51,399 nt of DNA, taken from positions 1 through 51,399 of IMG/VR virus record IMGVR_UViG_3300031758_000117; one strand, 5' to 3'. The position numbers and the translations under genes are program-made. Of the stretch, positions 36,322 to 44,904 are shown in pieces. The notes beneath the pieces are model-generated. The model searched no databases, was not told where the DNA came from, and saw nothing but the letters and a program-made list of their open reading frames with translations. This DNA is from a virus. The stretch's first letter is position 1; the number at the start of each line of letters is the position of its first letter.

Positions 36322-37049
36322 TGTCGTTTTCACCTAATCTATTTCTGTCAAATATTAAAGGCAAAGGTGGACTTGCACGCCCATGTCGTTATGAAGTCAT
36401 CATACCGATACCTGCTTACATTGGTCAAGCAATTGGTAATTCATTTTTGGAAAAAGTGTTAAACTTTCCAAACTCAATTTTCAGTGATGTCTCGGATGCC
36501 ATCAACTCGGCGCTGGGTTCCGAAAGTCAGGGAATGAAATCTGCAAATCCTTCTATGTCAAGATATTTGGCATTGCAATGTGAGTCGGCAGAGATACCAG
36601 GTAGAACACTTGAAACGGCAGATGCAAGAATATATGGTCCATCTTTTAAAGTGCCATATCGTATGCAGTACACAGATACAAATTTAACTTTTCTGTGTAC
36701 AAACGAATTCTATGAGAGAAAATTATTTGAACGATGGATGGAAGCAATTATACCATCAGATACAAACAACCCAAGATTTCCAAAAAGTGATGCGACAAGA
36801 TACCTTACTAATATAAGAATCGTTCAGTATGATGATTTTGTTCGTCAGATTTATGCTGTTGAACTTATTGATGCTTTTCCAGTTGGTGTTGCACCACAGG
36901 CTTTAAGTTGGGCAGAAGAAGGCTTTCATCGTCTGTCAGTTTCGTTTTCATATCAAAAGTATCGTACAATATTTGAAGGTCAATATGATATTGGTCAAAC
37001 TCTGACTTCACTAGGAGGCACAGCGGCTTCTAGGATTTTTTCATTCTAA
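36321..37049 (+). CDS. 54: tail tube initiator, gp54/gp19-like
   Basis: A 242-aa protein of the tail-tube fold. Signature segments: YLALQCESAEIPGRTLETAD, SFKVPYRMQYTDTNLTFLCT, FYERKLFERWMEAI, and the C-terminal LSWAEEGFHRLSVSFSYQKY. T4 tube proteins gp19, gp48 and gp54 share this fold. The major tube protein gp19 is usually shorter and encoded next to the sheath, so gp54 (tube initiator on the baseplate) fits the location before gp26. It is smaller than T4 gp54 (320 aa). Confidence 0.68.
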   Translation: MSFSPNLFLSNIKGKGGLARPCRYEVIIPIPAYIGQAIGNSFLEKVLNFPNSIFSDVSDAINSALGSESQGMKSANPSMSRYLALQCESAEIPGRTLETADARIYGPSFKVPYRMQYTDTNLTFLCTNEFYERKLFERWMEAIIPSDTNNPRFPKSDATRYLTNIRIVQYDDFVRQIYAVELIDAFPVGVAPQALSWAEEGFHRLSVSFSYQKYRTIFEGQYDIGQTLTSLGGTAASRIFSF

Positions 37050-37062
37050 TTGAGAGGAAATT

Positions 37063-37794
37063 ATGTTACCAAAACTTGATGTACCAATTTATACTATTAA
37101 ATTGATTTCAACAGGACAAGATGTTCGTATTCGACCATTTCTTGTCAAAGAACAAAAACTATTTTTAATGGCAGCAGAATCAGAAGATTCTAAAGATGTT
37201 ATCTCCACAATTCGCAGAGTTCTTAAAAACTGTGTACTAGATGACATCGATATTGATTCGTTACCCACATTTGACCTTGAATATTTGTTTATGCATCTTC
37301 GTGCAAGGTCGGTAGAAGAAGTTGTTGACCTAAAATATAAATGCAACAACATTCTGAAAAACGATAAAGGTGAAGATACAACATGTAACGGTTCTGTAGA
37401 CTTTAAGTTGAATCTACTGGAAATTGAACCAACGGTCCATGCGAATCATGAAAACAAATTTATGTTGAATGAACGAATCGGTATTTGTTTAAAGTATCCA
37501 ACTTTTGAGATGGTTCAAAAATATGAAAGCATGAATGAGAATGAAATTTTAGTAAATGTGTTAATTGATTGTATTGAATATCTGTACGACGATGAACAAG
37601 TATATTATGCAAAAGATTCCAGCCATGAAGAGTTGGTTGAGTTTGTAGATTCAATGTCGCAGAAAGACTTAGAAAAGATTAAACTATTCTTTGACACAAT
37701 GCCAGAACTGAAGAAAGACGTACACTTTAAATGTGGCAAATGCGGTTACGAAGAAGAAATTGAGATTAAGGGCTTACAAAATTTTTTCGCCTAA
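37063..37794 (+). CDS. 26: baseplate hub/assembly protein gp26 (T4_baseplate family)
   Basis: A 243-aa protein of the gp26 family (Pfam T4_baseplate, from memory). It has LPKLDVPIYTIKLISTGQDV, RIRPFLVKEQKLFLMA, DLEYLFMHLRARSVEE and CysCys pairs: C110/C120 region and CGKCG near the end, which may bind zinc. T4 gp26 (208 aa) acts in hub assembly and its gene precedes 51. SD GAGGAAATT lies before the ATG. The last codons read through a run AAATTTTTTC that can slip by -1 into an open extension (see 37788-37982). Confidence 0.75.
   Translation: MLPKLDVPIYTIKLISTGQDVRIRPFLVKEQKLFLMAAESEDSKDVISTIRRVLKNCVLDDIDIDSLPTFDLEYLFMHLRARSVEEVVDLKYKCNNILKNDKGEDTTCNGSVDFKLNLLEIEPTVHANHENKFMLNERIGICLKYPTFEMVQKYESMNENEILVNVLIDCIEYLYDDEQVYYAKDSSHEELVEFVDSMSQKDLEKIKLFFDTMPELKKDVHFKCGKCGYEEEIEIKGLQNFFA
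37779..37788 (+). promoter_or_regulatory. candidate -1 ribosomal frameshift site (AAATTTTTTC)
   Basis: In the gp26 frame this reads A AAT TTT TTC. Both A-AAT-TTT and T-TTT-TTC fit the X-XXY-YYZ slippery pattern. Two codons later the zero frame stops (TAA 37792-37794), while the -1 frame stays open for 64 codons. No downstream pseudoknot was identified by eye. Confidence 0.6.
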
Positions 37795-37982
37795 TCTTTC
37801 GTTATGACACACTGAGTAATTATTATCAGACAAACTTTGCCTTAATGCAGCACCACAAGTATAGTTTGACTGAACTTGAAGAAATGTTACCTTGGGAAAG
37901 AACCATTTATTTGGGTCTTTTGATGCAGTATTTGGAAGAAGAAAAAGAACGTATCAACGCACAAAAACAGGCAAGACGATAA
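37788..37982 (+). CDS. -1 frame extension of gp26 (gp51-position, LPWER protein)
   Basis: The -1 frame is open from 37770 to a TAA at 37980-37982. Slippage at T TTT TTC would fuse residue 242 of gp26 to 64 residues (RLIFRYDTLSNYYQTNFALM, then QHHKYSLTELEEMLPWERTI and YLGLLMQYLEEEKERINAQK). This has a protein-like, helical composition. The only ATG in frame is 37845, with no SD, and would discard the NYYxxNFxLM segment. A fusion of about 306 aa is therefore more likely. Alternatively it is a separate 45-aa protein. Location matches T4 gene 51 (hub assembly), but homology to gp51 is not shown. It ends one base before the next ATG. Confidence 0.62.
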   Translation, partial: RLIFRYDTLSNYYQTNFALMQHHKYSLTELEEMLPWERTIYLGLLMQYLEEEKERINAQKQARR

Positions 37983-39635
37983 ATGGCAAAAAAGAAAGAA
38001 GAAACAAAAAAGGGTCTTTTATCTTCTATTTTTGGTAAAAAAGAAAAGAAGAAAGAAACATCACCGACAAAAGAAGGTGTTGAGCAAAAAACAGAAGAAC
38101 CAACGGTTGGTTCTAACGTACTTCCTTTTCTTGATTTAATTGCTAAACAATCTCTTGCCTTTCCAGGCATGGCAAGAGATGTCAATGTGCTTCGCCAAAA
38201 TATCGCCAAACTTGTAAAGATTAAAGGTGAAACTGCCGCAACTAAAGCAGATAAGTTTTTTAAATCTGAAGATCAGCGTGAATCAGAATTAGAGGCAACG
38301 AGATCAAAGAGTAAAGCAGCAACGCCAGCAACAGAAAAGGGTGGTAAAGAAGCAGCACCAAAAGAGGAAGGTGGTATTGGTGGTTTGCTGAGTATGCTGA
38401 ATCCAGTGAAGTTAATTGGTGGTCTGATTACTGGTATTGTTGGTGGTTTTGCGGCACTGTTTAGCGGTGGTTCAATACTTGCATTACTAAGCAAGATATT
38501 TGTACCTGCTATGCTGATTGGTGGTCTAATCAATGGTATTCTTGATGGCATCAAAGTATGGAAAGAAAGTGGTAGCATTGTAGATACACTCGTTGCTGCA
38601 CTTGGTGGATTCTTAAAATTCATTACGTTTGGTTTGTTTGGTGAAAAAGAACTTCGTCAAGGAATGGATTCGGCATTAAAAATGATGATGCCTCTGTTAC
38701 TTGGTGTCACTGAACTTTTTGATAAAGTTATTACATGGATTAAAAACAATGTGGGATTTCCGGGTATAACAATACCCCTGTCAAAAGCAAATGCTTTAAT
38801 TCCAGAATGGGCACAAGAACGTGGTTTAAAATTAAAAGATTATACTATACCACCATATTATCCATTTAAGAAAGACACAAGTAGCACCAAAGCAGAAACA
38901 TACACATCATCTGCTACAACATCATTGAAAGAAATGAGTGGTAAACTTGATTCTGGTGAAGGTGTGTTCTATGATAAAGCAGCAAAAGATAGATTAGAAG
39001 ACAAACCAAAAGAAAAAGAAAAACAAGAAAAACAAAAAGCATCTCAACAAGCACTTGCTGAAACAGTAAGCAAGTCACCTACGCCCGACCCATATAGTCC
39101 AGTCAATGCAGAAAAGAGTCAAGATGCTGCAAAAGGTTTTCTAAGTTCTAAGGTTGGTATCAATGTTGACCCATCTTCATCAACTGGCTACACAGATCAA
39201 GCATCAGGTAAACCAGTATCGGAAGAAGAAGTTCGCCGTAAAGTTATTGCCGTTGGTGGTGAGCCAACCAAGATTCTACAAATGGCAAAAGGTGCAAGTA
39301 CATCACCCGCACCTGCTGCACCCGCTACTGGCGGTGGTGATGTTGGCGGTGCTTCCATGTCAACAGGAGGCGCCACAGGTGGTGCAGTGAGTTCAGGTGG
39401 CGCAGCACCTTCATCGCCTATGCCAACACCAGCCATGTCAGCACCATCGGGTTCTGCAATATCATCAGATTCGGCAACAGTTGCAGAAGGGCAAAGAATG
39501 GATGCGGCTGCTGATGCGGGAACAATTGTAAATGCACCAACGACAAGCACAACATCTGGACAACAAGCCCCATCTTCTGAAAGTGTCGCTGATCCATACA
39601 ACTCAAGTTTTATGAATAATTATCTAGCGGCATAA
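37983..39635 (+). CDS. hub/tail membrane-active protein, triad member 1
   Basis: A 550-aa protein. Residues 1-45 are very Lys/Glu-rich. Residues 61-100 hold the motif PGMARDVNVLRQNIAKLVKI ... KADKFFKSEDQRE, shared with the next two genes. Residues about 143-190 are strongly hydrophobic (GGLITGIVGGFAALFSGGS onward), followed by ITFGLFGEKELRQGM (214-228), also shared. The C-terminal 120 residues are Ala/Ser/Gly/Thr-rich. It has no hydrolase domain. Position after gp26 suggests a hub or tape-measure role (T4 gp29 is 590 aa), but similarity to gp29 is not evident. The ATG directly follows the -1 frame stop. Confidence 0.6.
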   Translation: MAKKKEETKKGLLSSIFGKKEKKKETSPTKEGVEQKTEEPTVGSNVLPFLDLIAKQSLAFPGMARDVNVLRQNIAKLVKIKGETAATKADKFFKSEDQRESELEATRSKSKAATPATEKGGKEAAPKEEGGIGGLLSMLNPVKLIGGLITGIVGGFAALFSGGSILALLSKIFVPAMLIGGLINGILDGIKVWKESGSIVDTLVAALGGFLKFITFGLFGEKELRQGMDSALKMMMPLLLGVTELFDKVITWIKNNVGFPGITIPLSKANALIPEWAQERGLKLKDYTIPPYYPFKKDTSSTKAETYTSSATTSLKEMSGKLDSGEGVFYDKAAKDRLEDKPKEKEKQEKQKASQQALAETVSKSPTPDPYSPVNAEKSQDAAKGFLSSKVGINVDPSSSTGYTDQASGKPVSEEEVRRKVIAVGGEPTKILQMAKGASTSPAPAAPATGGGDVGGASMSTGGATGGAVSSGGAAPSSPMPTPAMSAPSGSAISSDSATVAEGQRMDAAADAGTIVNAPTTSTTSGQQAPSSESVADPYNSSFMNNYLAA

Positions 39636-39636
39636 T

Positions 39637-41706
39637 ATGCTATCAGAAAAACTTGGGTTGACCATCAGTAAAAAAGTTTTAAATAAAACTTCTACTAAAA
39701 GAACTTCACCCACAGTCAAAAAACTCCAAAAAACTTCTTTGAATTTTATGGCAGTCTCACGAATTGCCAGAGACTTGAACATCATTCGTCAAAACATTAT
39801 TAAACTTGTAGAGATTTATGGTGGTAAGGCATCAGAAAAAGAAGACATGCATCTTCTAAAGGATGACGAGCGTGAAAGAAAATTCAAGGTTCTTCAAGAC
39901 GAATTTATAAAAAAGAATACACAATCTGAAGATGATGAAAAATCTTCTAAAGGCAAGTTATTCAAAAAATTTAAAAAGTTTGCCAAAGATCAAGTAAAGA
40001 AACTAAAAGAAAATCTTTTAAAATTATTTGATAAGATAAAAAAACTTGCCAAGCAACTTGTAGGTAAGATTAAAGATTTTGCCAAAAATACATTGAAATA
40101 CTTTGAAGAAGCCTTTGAGAAGTATCTACGACCGATGGTAGACAAACTCAAAGGTAAACTTGAAAAGAAAATGGCTAAGATGGCTGAGAAGTCGGCTGTC
40201 AAAGTAGCATTTAGAGGTATTGCAGCCGCAGCCGGTCCGATAGGTTGGATTGCATTAATCATTTTAACTCTGTGGGATGGCTTAACTGATGCATGGGATA
40301 CATGGCAGTCTACAGGAAGTTTATATGAAACAATCAAAGCAGGTATCGCTGGAGTTGTTGACTCACTCACATTCGGTTTATTTGATAAAGACACAGCCAA
40401 GAAAGTAATAGACGGCACTGTAGACTTTATAAAAAACTTTCCCGAAAGATTATCCAATTTTATTAATGATACATCAGATCACATCTTTACATTTGTGAAT
40501 AATGCTATTGATAAAATGATGGAGATGAATCCGCTAAAAGAAAAACCTCTCAGTGAAAAGGAACTTGGTGCAATTGTAGACCAACAAAAAGCCGCTGAAG
40601 AAGCAGCAAAGGCGGAAGTAGAAAGACAAAAACAAGTTGCCGAAAATTTAGCCAAAGCACGTGAAATCATTCTAATGAAAATGGAAGAGCGTGACCGTTT
40701 AATTGATGAAGTTGCCGTTTTAGAAGAACAATCAATGGGTAAACCATCAGAAACAACTAAAAAACTCCAAGAGAAAAGAGAAGAACTACGTACATCCGAA
40801 AAAGGTTTAGCTGATGCTATTCAGCGTGAACAACAGGCAAAAAAAGAAGCGTATGCACCAAAGCCTTCTGCACCTGGTGGTGTTCCACCATCAGCACCAA
40901 CAAAAGTTTCTGGTCGTGATGAACTTGTAAAAATTATTGTTAAAGAGTTGCAGAATGTTGGCATCACAAATAAATTTGCAATCATTGCGACTCTAGCCAA
41001 TGTACAAAAAGAAACTGGCTTTAAGAATTTTGAAGAAAATATCTTAGCATACAAAAACACAGCAAACGATAGAATACGACAAGTATTCACGACCAGAGTT
41101 AAAAATTTCTCTGATGCTGAGTTACATGAAATTAAAAAAGACCCATACAAGTTTGCTGAAGTCATATATGGCAGTAAAACTACAATCGGTAAAGGAATGG
41201 GTAATACTGCCGAAGGTGATGGTTTCAAATACATCGGTCGTGGCTTTATTCAGTTAACCGGTAAAAACAACTATGCTCTGTACGGAAAACTGGCTGGTGT
41301 AGATTTAGTAAACAATCCGGCACAGTTACTTGATCCCATTGTAGCAGCAAAAGTAACGGCACAGTTTATTCTTAAAGCAGCAGGCAGTAAAGTCAATTCG
41401 TTCACATCTCAATCGGAAGCCAATCGTGCTATTACACAAGCAATTGGTGGCAAATCTCTCAACCTAGACAAAGGTATAGGTGCTGAGATTCTGGCAAAGG
41501 TTGACAAATATTCATCCGACTTTAGTGGTGTTGAATTGTCATCAACAAGTAAAGAAGTATCACAAGGTCAAAGAGAACAACTCAAACCTAAAGATGCCGA
41601 TGTTATTAATGTGGCGCAAACAAATAATACAAAAGGTTATGACACAAAGACCGTAGCAACAAAAAAGAGTGACTCTAACGAAGTAGCAACGGCAAGAGTA
41701 GCATGA
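39637..41706 (+). CDS. hub-linked murein hydrolase, GH19 domain, triad member 2
   Basis: A 689-aa protein. Residues about 35-85 carry the triad motif (SRIARDLNIIRQNIIKLVEI, then EDMHLLKDDERERKF). A Lys-rich helical part follows, then a hydrophobic patch (AAAAGPIGWIALIILTLWDG, about 196-215) and SLTFGLFDKDTAKKVIDG (243-260). Residues about 310-405 form a coiled coil. Residues about 425-628 are a GH19 chitinase-like lysozyme: TLANVQKETGFKNFEEN with E459 as a catalytic candidate, and YIGRGFIQLTGKNNYALYGK. It would cut glycan strands, probably during infection because it is encoded in the hub cluster. Confidence 0.78.
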   Translation: MLSEKLGLTISKKVLNKTSTKRTSPTVKKLQKTSLNFMAVSRIARDLNIIRQNIIKLVEIYGGKASEKEDMHLLKDDERERKFKVLQDEFIKKNTQSEDDEKSSKGKLFKKFKKFAKDQVKKLKENLLKLFDKIKKLAKQLVGKIKDFAKNTLKYFEEAFEKYLRPMVDKLKGKLEKKMAKMAEKSAVKVAFRGIAAAAGPIGWIALIILTLWDGLTDAWDTWQSTGSLYETIKAGIAGVVDSLTFGLFDKDTAKKVIDGTVDFIKNFPERLSNFINDTSDHIFTFVNNAIDKMMEMNPLKEKPLSEKELGAIVDQQKAAEEAAKAEVERQKQVAENLAKAREIILMKMEERDRLIDEVAVLEEQSMGKPSETTKKLQEKREELRTSEKGLADAIQREQQAKKEAYAPKPSAPGGVPPSAPTKVSGRDELVKIIVKELQNVGITNKFAIIATLANVQKETGFKNFEENILAYKNTANDRIRQVFTTRVKNFSDAELHEIKKDPYKFAEVIYGSKTTIGKGMGNTAEGDGFKYIGRGFIQLTGKNNYALYGKLAGVDLVNNPAQLLDPIVAAKVTAQFILKAAGSKVNSFTSQSEANRAITQAIGGKSLNLDKGIGAEILAKVDKYSSDFSGVELSSTSKEVSQGQREQLKPKDADVINVAQTNNTKGYDTKTVATKKSDSNEVATARVA

Positions 41707-43424
41707 TAAGAGAAATATTAGGCAAATCCATTTCGAATAAACTTTTTGGTTTATCGAAACAAGACAAAGAAAAAGAAGAGCAAAGAAAAAATACTTTGCT
41801 TGGTGTCTCTGCGCTTAAAATAATATCTAAAAATATGCTTGTTCTTCCACGCATGGGAAGAGATTTAAATGCATCAACAAAAGGCTTTAGTAAATTTCTT
41901 ACAAATGAAACTGGTGAAAAACCAGCAAAAGAAAGTTTGTTGAGTAAACTTGCACCATTAAAAGATAGTTTCACACAAGTTAAATTAAAAGAACCAAAAG
42001 AAAAAAGACAAAAGAAAGAAAAAAAGCGCAGATCGCTGCTCGAAATAATCTTCAAGCCGTTAATCACTGCTGCTACTCTTTTGTTTACAGTCTTTATCTT
42101 CAATAAAGATTTGGTACTTGATGTTTTAGAAATGTATGGTGGCGTTGAAGGTATTATTGGTTCAGCACTAGATTCTCTTTACTCTTCAATCTCTGGATTC
42201 TTCTCATCATTTAATTTTGGTGAAATCATAACAGATGAGATGTCCACATTCATTGAGTTCATTTCTTTTGGACTCATTTCAAAAGATGATGCTACCAAAG
42301 TTTTAGAAAGTATCGGTAGTTTTATAAAGCCTGTGACAGACCGTGTGGGCTATTTTATTGGTGGCATCGCAGATTGGGTAAAAGAAAAACTCATGTCTTT
42401 TGGTCGTTCACTTGACAAAGGACTTGGTGTAGAAACAAAGGGTGTTAAAGAAGAACGAAGAAAAGAACTTGAAGAAGATCCGTATGCCAATGCAGTAGAA
42501 ACTATCAAAGCACTTGATGAAGATATTTCTTTGCTCAAAGGTAGAATCGTTTCACTCAAAGAATATCTCGAAAAGAAAAAACAATACGAACAAGAAAAAG
42601 CAGAAGGTCGTGCAGTAAGAGAAGCACCCACTCCACCACCAGCAATAACACCAACAAAACGAGTATCAGATAAGTCCATATTTGCACCAAAAGAAGCAGC
42701 ACCTTCTGGTGGACCATTAGCAACACCAATTAAAGGTAGTCCTAGTGAAGTGCCTTCAGGTCAACCAGTAACTAAACCAGCAGGTAACTTAGACAGCATC
42801 ACAAAAAAAGCGGATCCTGGTGTAGATACATCAAAGTTCAACGGTGAGTTTCAGCGCCGGATTGAATTGATGGCCACAGCATTTAAACAAGAAACTGGCA
42901 AAATGCTGTTGATCACATCTGGTTATCGTTCAAACGAAAAACAAAAAGAACTATATGATGCAGACTTAGCAAAAAACAACGGCAAGCCAAGTGGTAAAGT
43001 GGCACAGCCTATGGCTCCTTTGGGTCAAGGAAAAGGCAGCGTTCACATGCAAGGTCTTGGTATTGATATCAATAGTAAAGGTCCTGATGGGTTAAATGTT
43101 CTTGCCGGCACCAGAGATAATCCTACTGGTTGGTTAGAAAAATTCGGACTGATTCGTAATGTCAAAGGTGAAGATTGGCACGTTACTGTAGGTGGTGCAC
43201 CACCAACTCCTGATGATAAAGAAGTACCTGATAAAAAAGGAAATGCTGTTGATGTTGAAACTGGTAAGGTTGTTCAAGGTGCCAACATTGGTAAATCATC
43301 AAATGAAATTGCAGTTGAACAGCGCAATCAATCGAAACCAAAAAATCCTACAGTCGTGAATGCTGGTGTAACAAACAACACTACAATCATCAGAGAAGAA
43401 AAAATTATACCAGCGACAGCATAA
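41703..43424 (+). CDS. hub-linked M15 peptidase, triad member 3
   Basis: A 573-aa protein starting within the previous stop (ATGA overlap). The N terminus has the triad motif (SKNMLVLPRMGRDLNASTKG). A Lys-rich stretch leads to a hydrophobic segment (about 113-133) and FISFGLISKDDATKVLESIG (187-206). Residues about 265-300 are coiled coil, then a Pro/Ser-rich linker. Residues about 375-498 are an M15/VanY-type metallopeptidase: SGYRS (406-410), H448 and D455 in SVHMQGLGIDI, and H493 in EDWHVTVGG as zinc ligands. It would cleave peptidoglycan peptides, complementing the GH19 partner. A hairpin terminator follows the gene. Confidence 0.78.
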   Translation: MIREILGKSISNKLFGLSKQDKEKEEQRKNTLLGVSALKIISKNMLVLPRMGRDLNASTKGFSKFLTNETGEKPAKESLLSKLAPLKDSFTQVKLKEPKEKRQKKEKKRRSLLEIIFKPLITAATLLFTVFIFNKDLVLDVLEMYGGVEGIIGSALDSLYSSISGFFSSFNFGEIITDEMSTFIEFISFGLISKDDATKVLESIGSFIKPVTDRVGYFIGGIADWVKEKLMSFGRSLDKGLGVETKGVKEERRKELEEDPYANAVETIKALDEDISLLKGRIVSLKEYLEKKKQYEQEKAEGRAVREAPTPPPAITPTKRVSDKSIFAPKEAAPSGGPLATPIKGSPSEVPSGQPVTKPAGNLDSITKKADPGVDTSKFNGEFQRRIELMATAFKQETGKMLLITSGYRSNEKQKELYDADLAKNNGKPSGKVAQPMAPLGQGKGSVHMQGLGIDINSKGPDGLNVLAGTRDNPTGWLEKFGLIRNVKGEDWHVTVGGAPPTPDDKEVPDKKGNAVDVETGKVVQGANIGKSSNEIAVEQRNQSKPKNPTVVNAGVTNNTTIIREEKIIPATA

Positions 43425-43447
43425 AAAAACGCCACCCGAAGGTGGCG
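43423..43447 (-). terminator. intrinsic terminator after gp32
   Basis: The stem CGCCACC / GGTGGCG has 7 bp and a CGAA (TTCG on minus) tetraloop, and on the minus strand is followed by seven T. It ends the gp32 transcript. It also sits at the end of the convergent plus-strand triad, but there lacks a U tract. Confidence 0.85.
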
Positions 43448-43469
43448 TGGCAGTTGATTAAGTAGAGGA

Positions 43470-44336
43470 TTAATCTTCTGCTAGAGACTTAAAGTAATCA
43501 AGTTCTTCATCTTCAATATCGGGTGAAGAACGTGGTGTAAAGTCTTCAGCCTTAGTCTTTGATACTGGTGCAGTACCACTTAGACCCAAAACTTTGTCCA
43601 GTTTAGACTTCAGTTCATCATATGACTTGAAGTTTTTAGGATCAAGAAACTCTTTCAGTGAATATTCTTTTTTCCACAATGTTTCAAGTTTAGCATCATC
43701 ACCATCAAGCAAAGGTGACGAACTTTCAAATTCAGACTTATCGTAGTTGCGATAGCCTTCAACTTGACGAATCTTCAGTTTGAAGTTTGCGCCTTCCCAG
43801 AAATCAAACGGATTAATTGGCTTCTCATCCTCAAACTGAGGATTCATTGCCTCTGTAATCTTATCAAAGATTTTCTTACCAAACTTGTACAGTCTGACTT
43901 GACCTTCGTTTTCTGGATTTTTAGGATCAGAAACAACATAAATGTTTGCAATATAAAACAAACGGCGTTTCTGTTTACGTGCAATTTCTTTGTTTGCTTC
44001 AATACCAGAATTCCACAGAACAGAGTTGTATTCTGAAACTGGATCTTTCTGATTCAAAGTGGTCAAAGAGTTTTCAATGTACCAGCCACCTGGACCTTGA
44101 AAGCCATGGTCAAACAAACGAACCCATGGTAATGCTTCATCACCATCGGCTGATGGTCCTGGCAGAAAACGAATGACTGCCATACCATTACCTGCTTTAT
44201 CTACTTCTGGCTGCCAAAAACGTTCATCACCTTTAGAACCTTTGGAGCCTTCTGTGGGGGTATTGATTGATTCAACCGCTTTGGTGAGTTTATCAAACGA
44301 ATTGCGGTTGCGTTTAAGAGAAGAAAAATCTGACAT
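43470..44336 (-). CDS. 32: single-stranded DNA-binding protein gp32
   Basis: A 288-aa protein. The N-terminal LKRNRNSFDKLTKAV resembles the T4 gp32 LAST cooperativity motif. The OB core includes AVIRFLPGPSADGDEALPWV, DHGFQGPGGWYIENSLTTLN and RRLFYIANIYVVSDPKNPEN. The C terminus is acidic (SPDIEDEELDYFKSLAED), as in T4, for protein contacts. No cysteine is present, so the T4 zinc site (His/Cys3) is missing. SD GAGGTAATAA precedes the ATG. It coats ssDNA in replication and recombination and works with gp59, encoded nearby. Confidence 0.92.
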   Translation of the reverse strand: MSDFSSLKRNRNSFDKLTKAVESINTPTEGSKGSKGDERFWQPEVDKAGNGMAVIRFLPGPSADGDEALPWVRLFDHGFQGPGGWYIENSLTTLNQKDPVSEYNSVLWNSGIEANKEIARKQKRRLFYIANIYVVSDPKNPENEGQVRLYKFGKKIFDKITEAMNPQFEDEKPINPFDFWEGANFKLKIRQVEGYRNYDKSEFESSSPLLDGDDAKLETLWKKEYSLKEFLDPKNFKSYDELKSKLDKVLGLSGTAPVSKTKAEDFTPRSSPDIEDEELDYFKSLAED

Positions 44337-44361
44337 TTATTACCTCGTATAAGTTAGTATG

Positions 44362-44904
44362 TTAAATTGTATGTGCATCTTGTCCACATGATTCATTATA
44401 TACTTTTATATATGTATCGTCAAGTACAGACTGCACAGTTTTTATCGTTTTAGCCGTGTCTTTGTGAAGTATACCAATGCCGCCTGCCATATTAAAATCA
44501 TCAATGACATCTTGTGTGTCATCAATGAGTATAATATCAGATTTGGCATAGTTCGCTTTCAAATGACGACCAGGTACGATATTGGCTGTAAAGTCAATGT
44601 GGTGCCTTTTCAACCAAACCTTTTTCTGCCGCTTCACCTCTTCATGGTGCATACGGCCGCCAGAAGAAGAAAGTATCTCTACAGGAATATCAAGTGAGAT
44701 AATGTACTTCAATAGTTCTTTACCACCCGGATACCAATCAAGGGTTTCAAAGTTGTTGCCGTCTACGAACTGGTTCCATTTATCATCATGTTTCTCACCA
44801 CGTTCACGACTACTCAGTGCATTTTGTTTAAAAACTTCTTTATATCTTTTATTGAAGTCAGACAACACACCATCCATATCAAGATATATTTTCTGTATTC
44901 GCAT
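44362..44904 (-). CDS. HAD-type 5'(3')-deoxyribonucleotidase-like protein
   Basis: A 180-aa protein. HAD motifs in order: motif I YLDMDGVLSDF at the N terminus, motif II serine in EILSSSGGR, motif III lysine in QKKVWLKRHH, motif IV IILIDDTQDVIDDF. The layout fits the NT5C/phage nucleotidase group, which dephosphorylates deoxyribonucleotides. I start at the ATG at 44904 (MRIQKIYLDMD) because AAGGA lies 6-7 nt upstream; a longer start at 44946 would add 14 unrelated residues inside gp59. It is inserted between gp59 and gp32, where T4 has no gene. A role in dNTP balance is inferred. Confidence 0.75.
   Translation of the reverse strand: MRIQKIYLDMDGVLSDFNKRYKEVFKQNALSSRERGEKHDDKWNQFVDGNNFETLDWYPGGKELLKYIISLDIPVEILSSSGGRMHHEEVKRQKKVWLKRHHIDFTANIVPGRHLKANYAKSDIILIDDTQDVIDDFNMAGGIGILHKDTAKTIKTVQSVLDDTYIKVYNESCGQDAHTI

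Noticed and set aside
37804-37818. Small ORF starting at ATG 37804
   Set aside because: It stops after a few codons (ACA CAC TGA) and cannot explain the open -1 frame.
43423-43447. Terminator for the plus-strand hub triad
   Set aside because: On the plus strand the hairpin is followed by TGGCAGTTG rather than a U tract, so it is assigned to gp32 on the minus strand; weak two-way action is possible.
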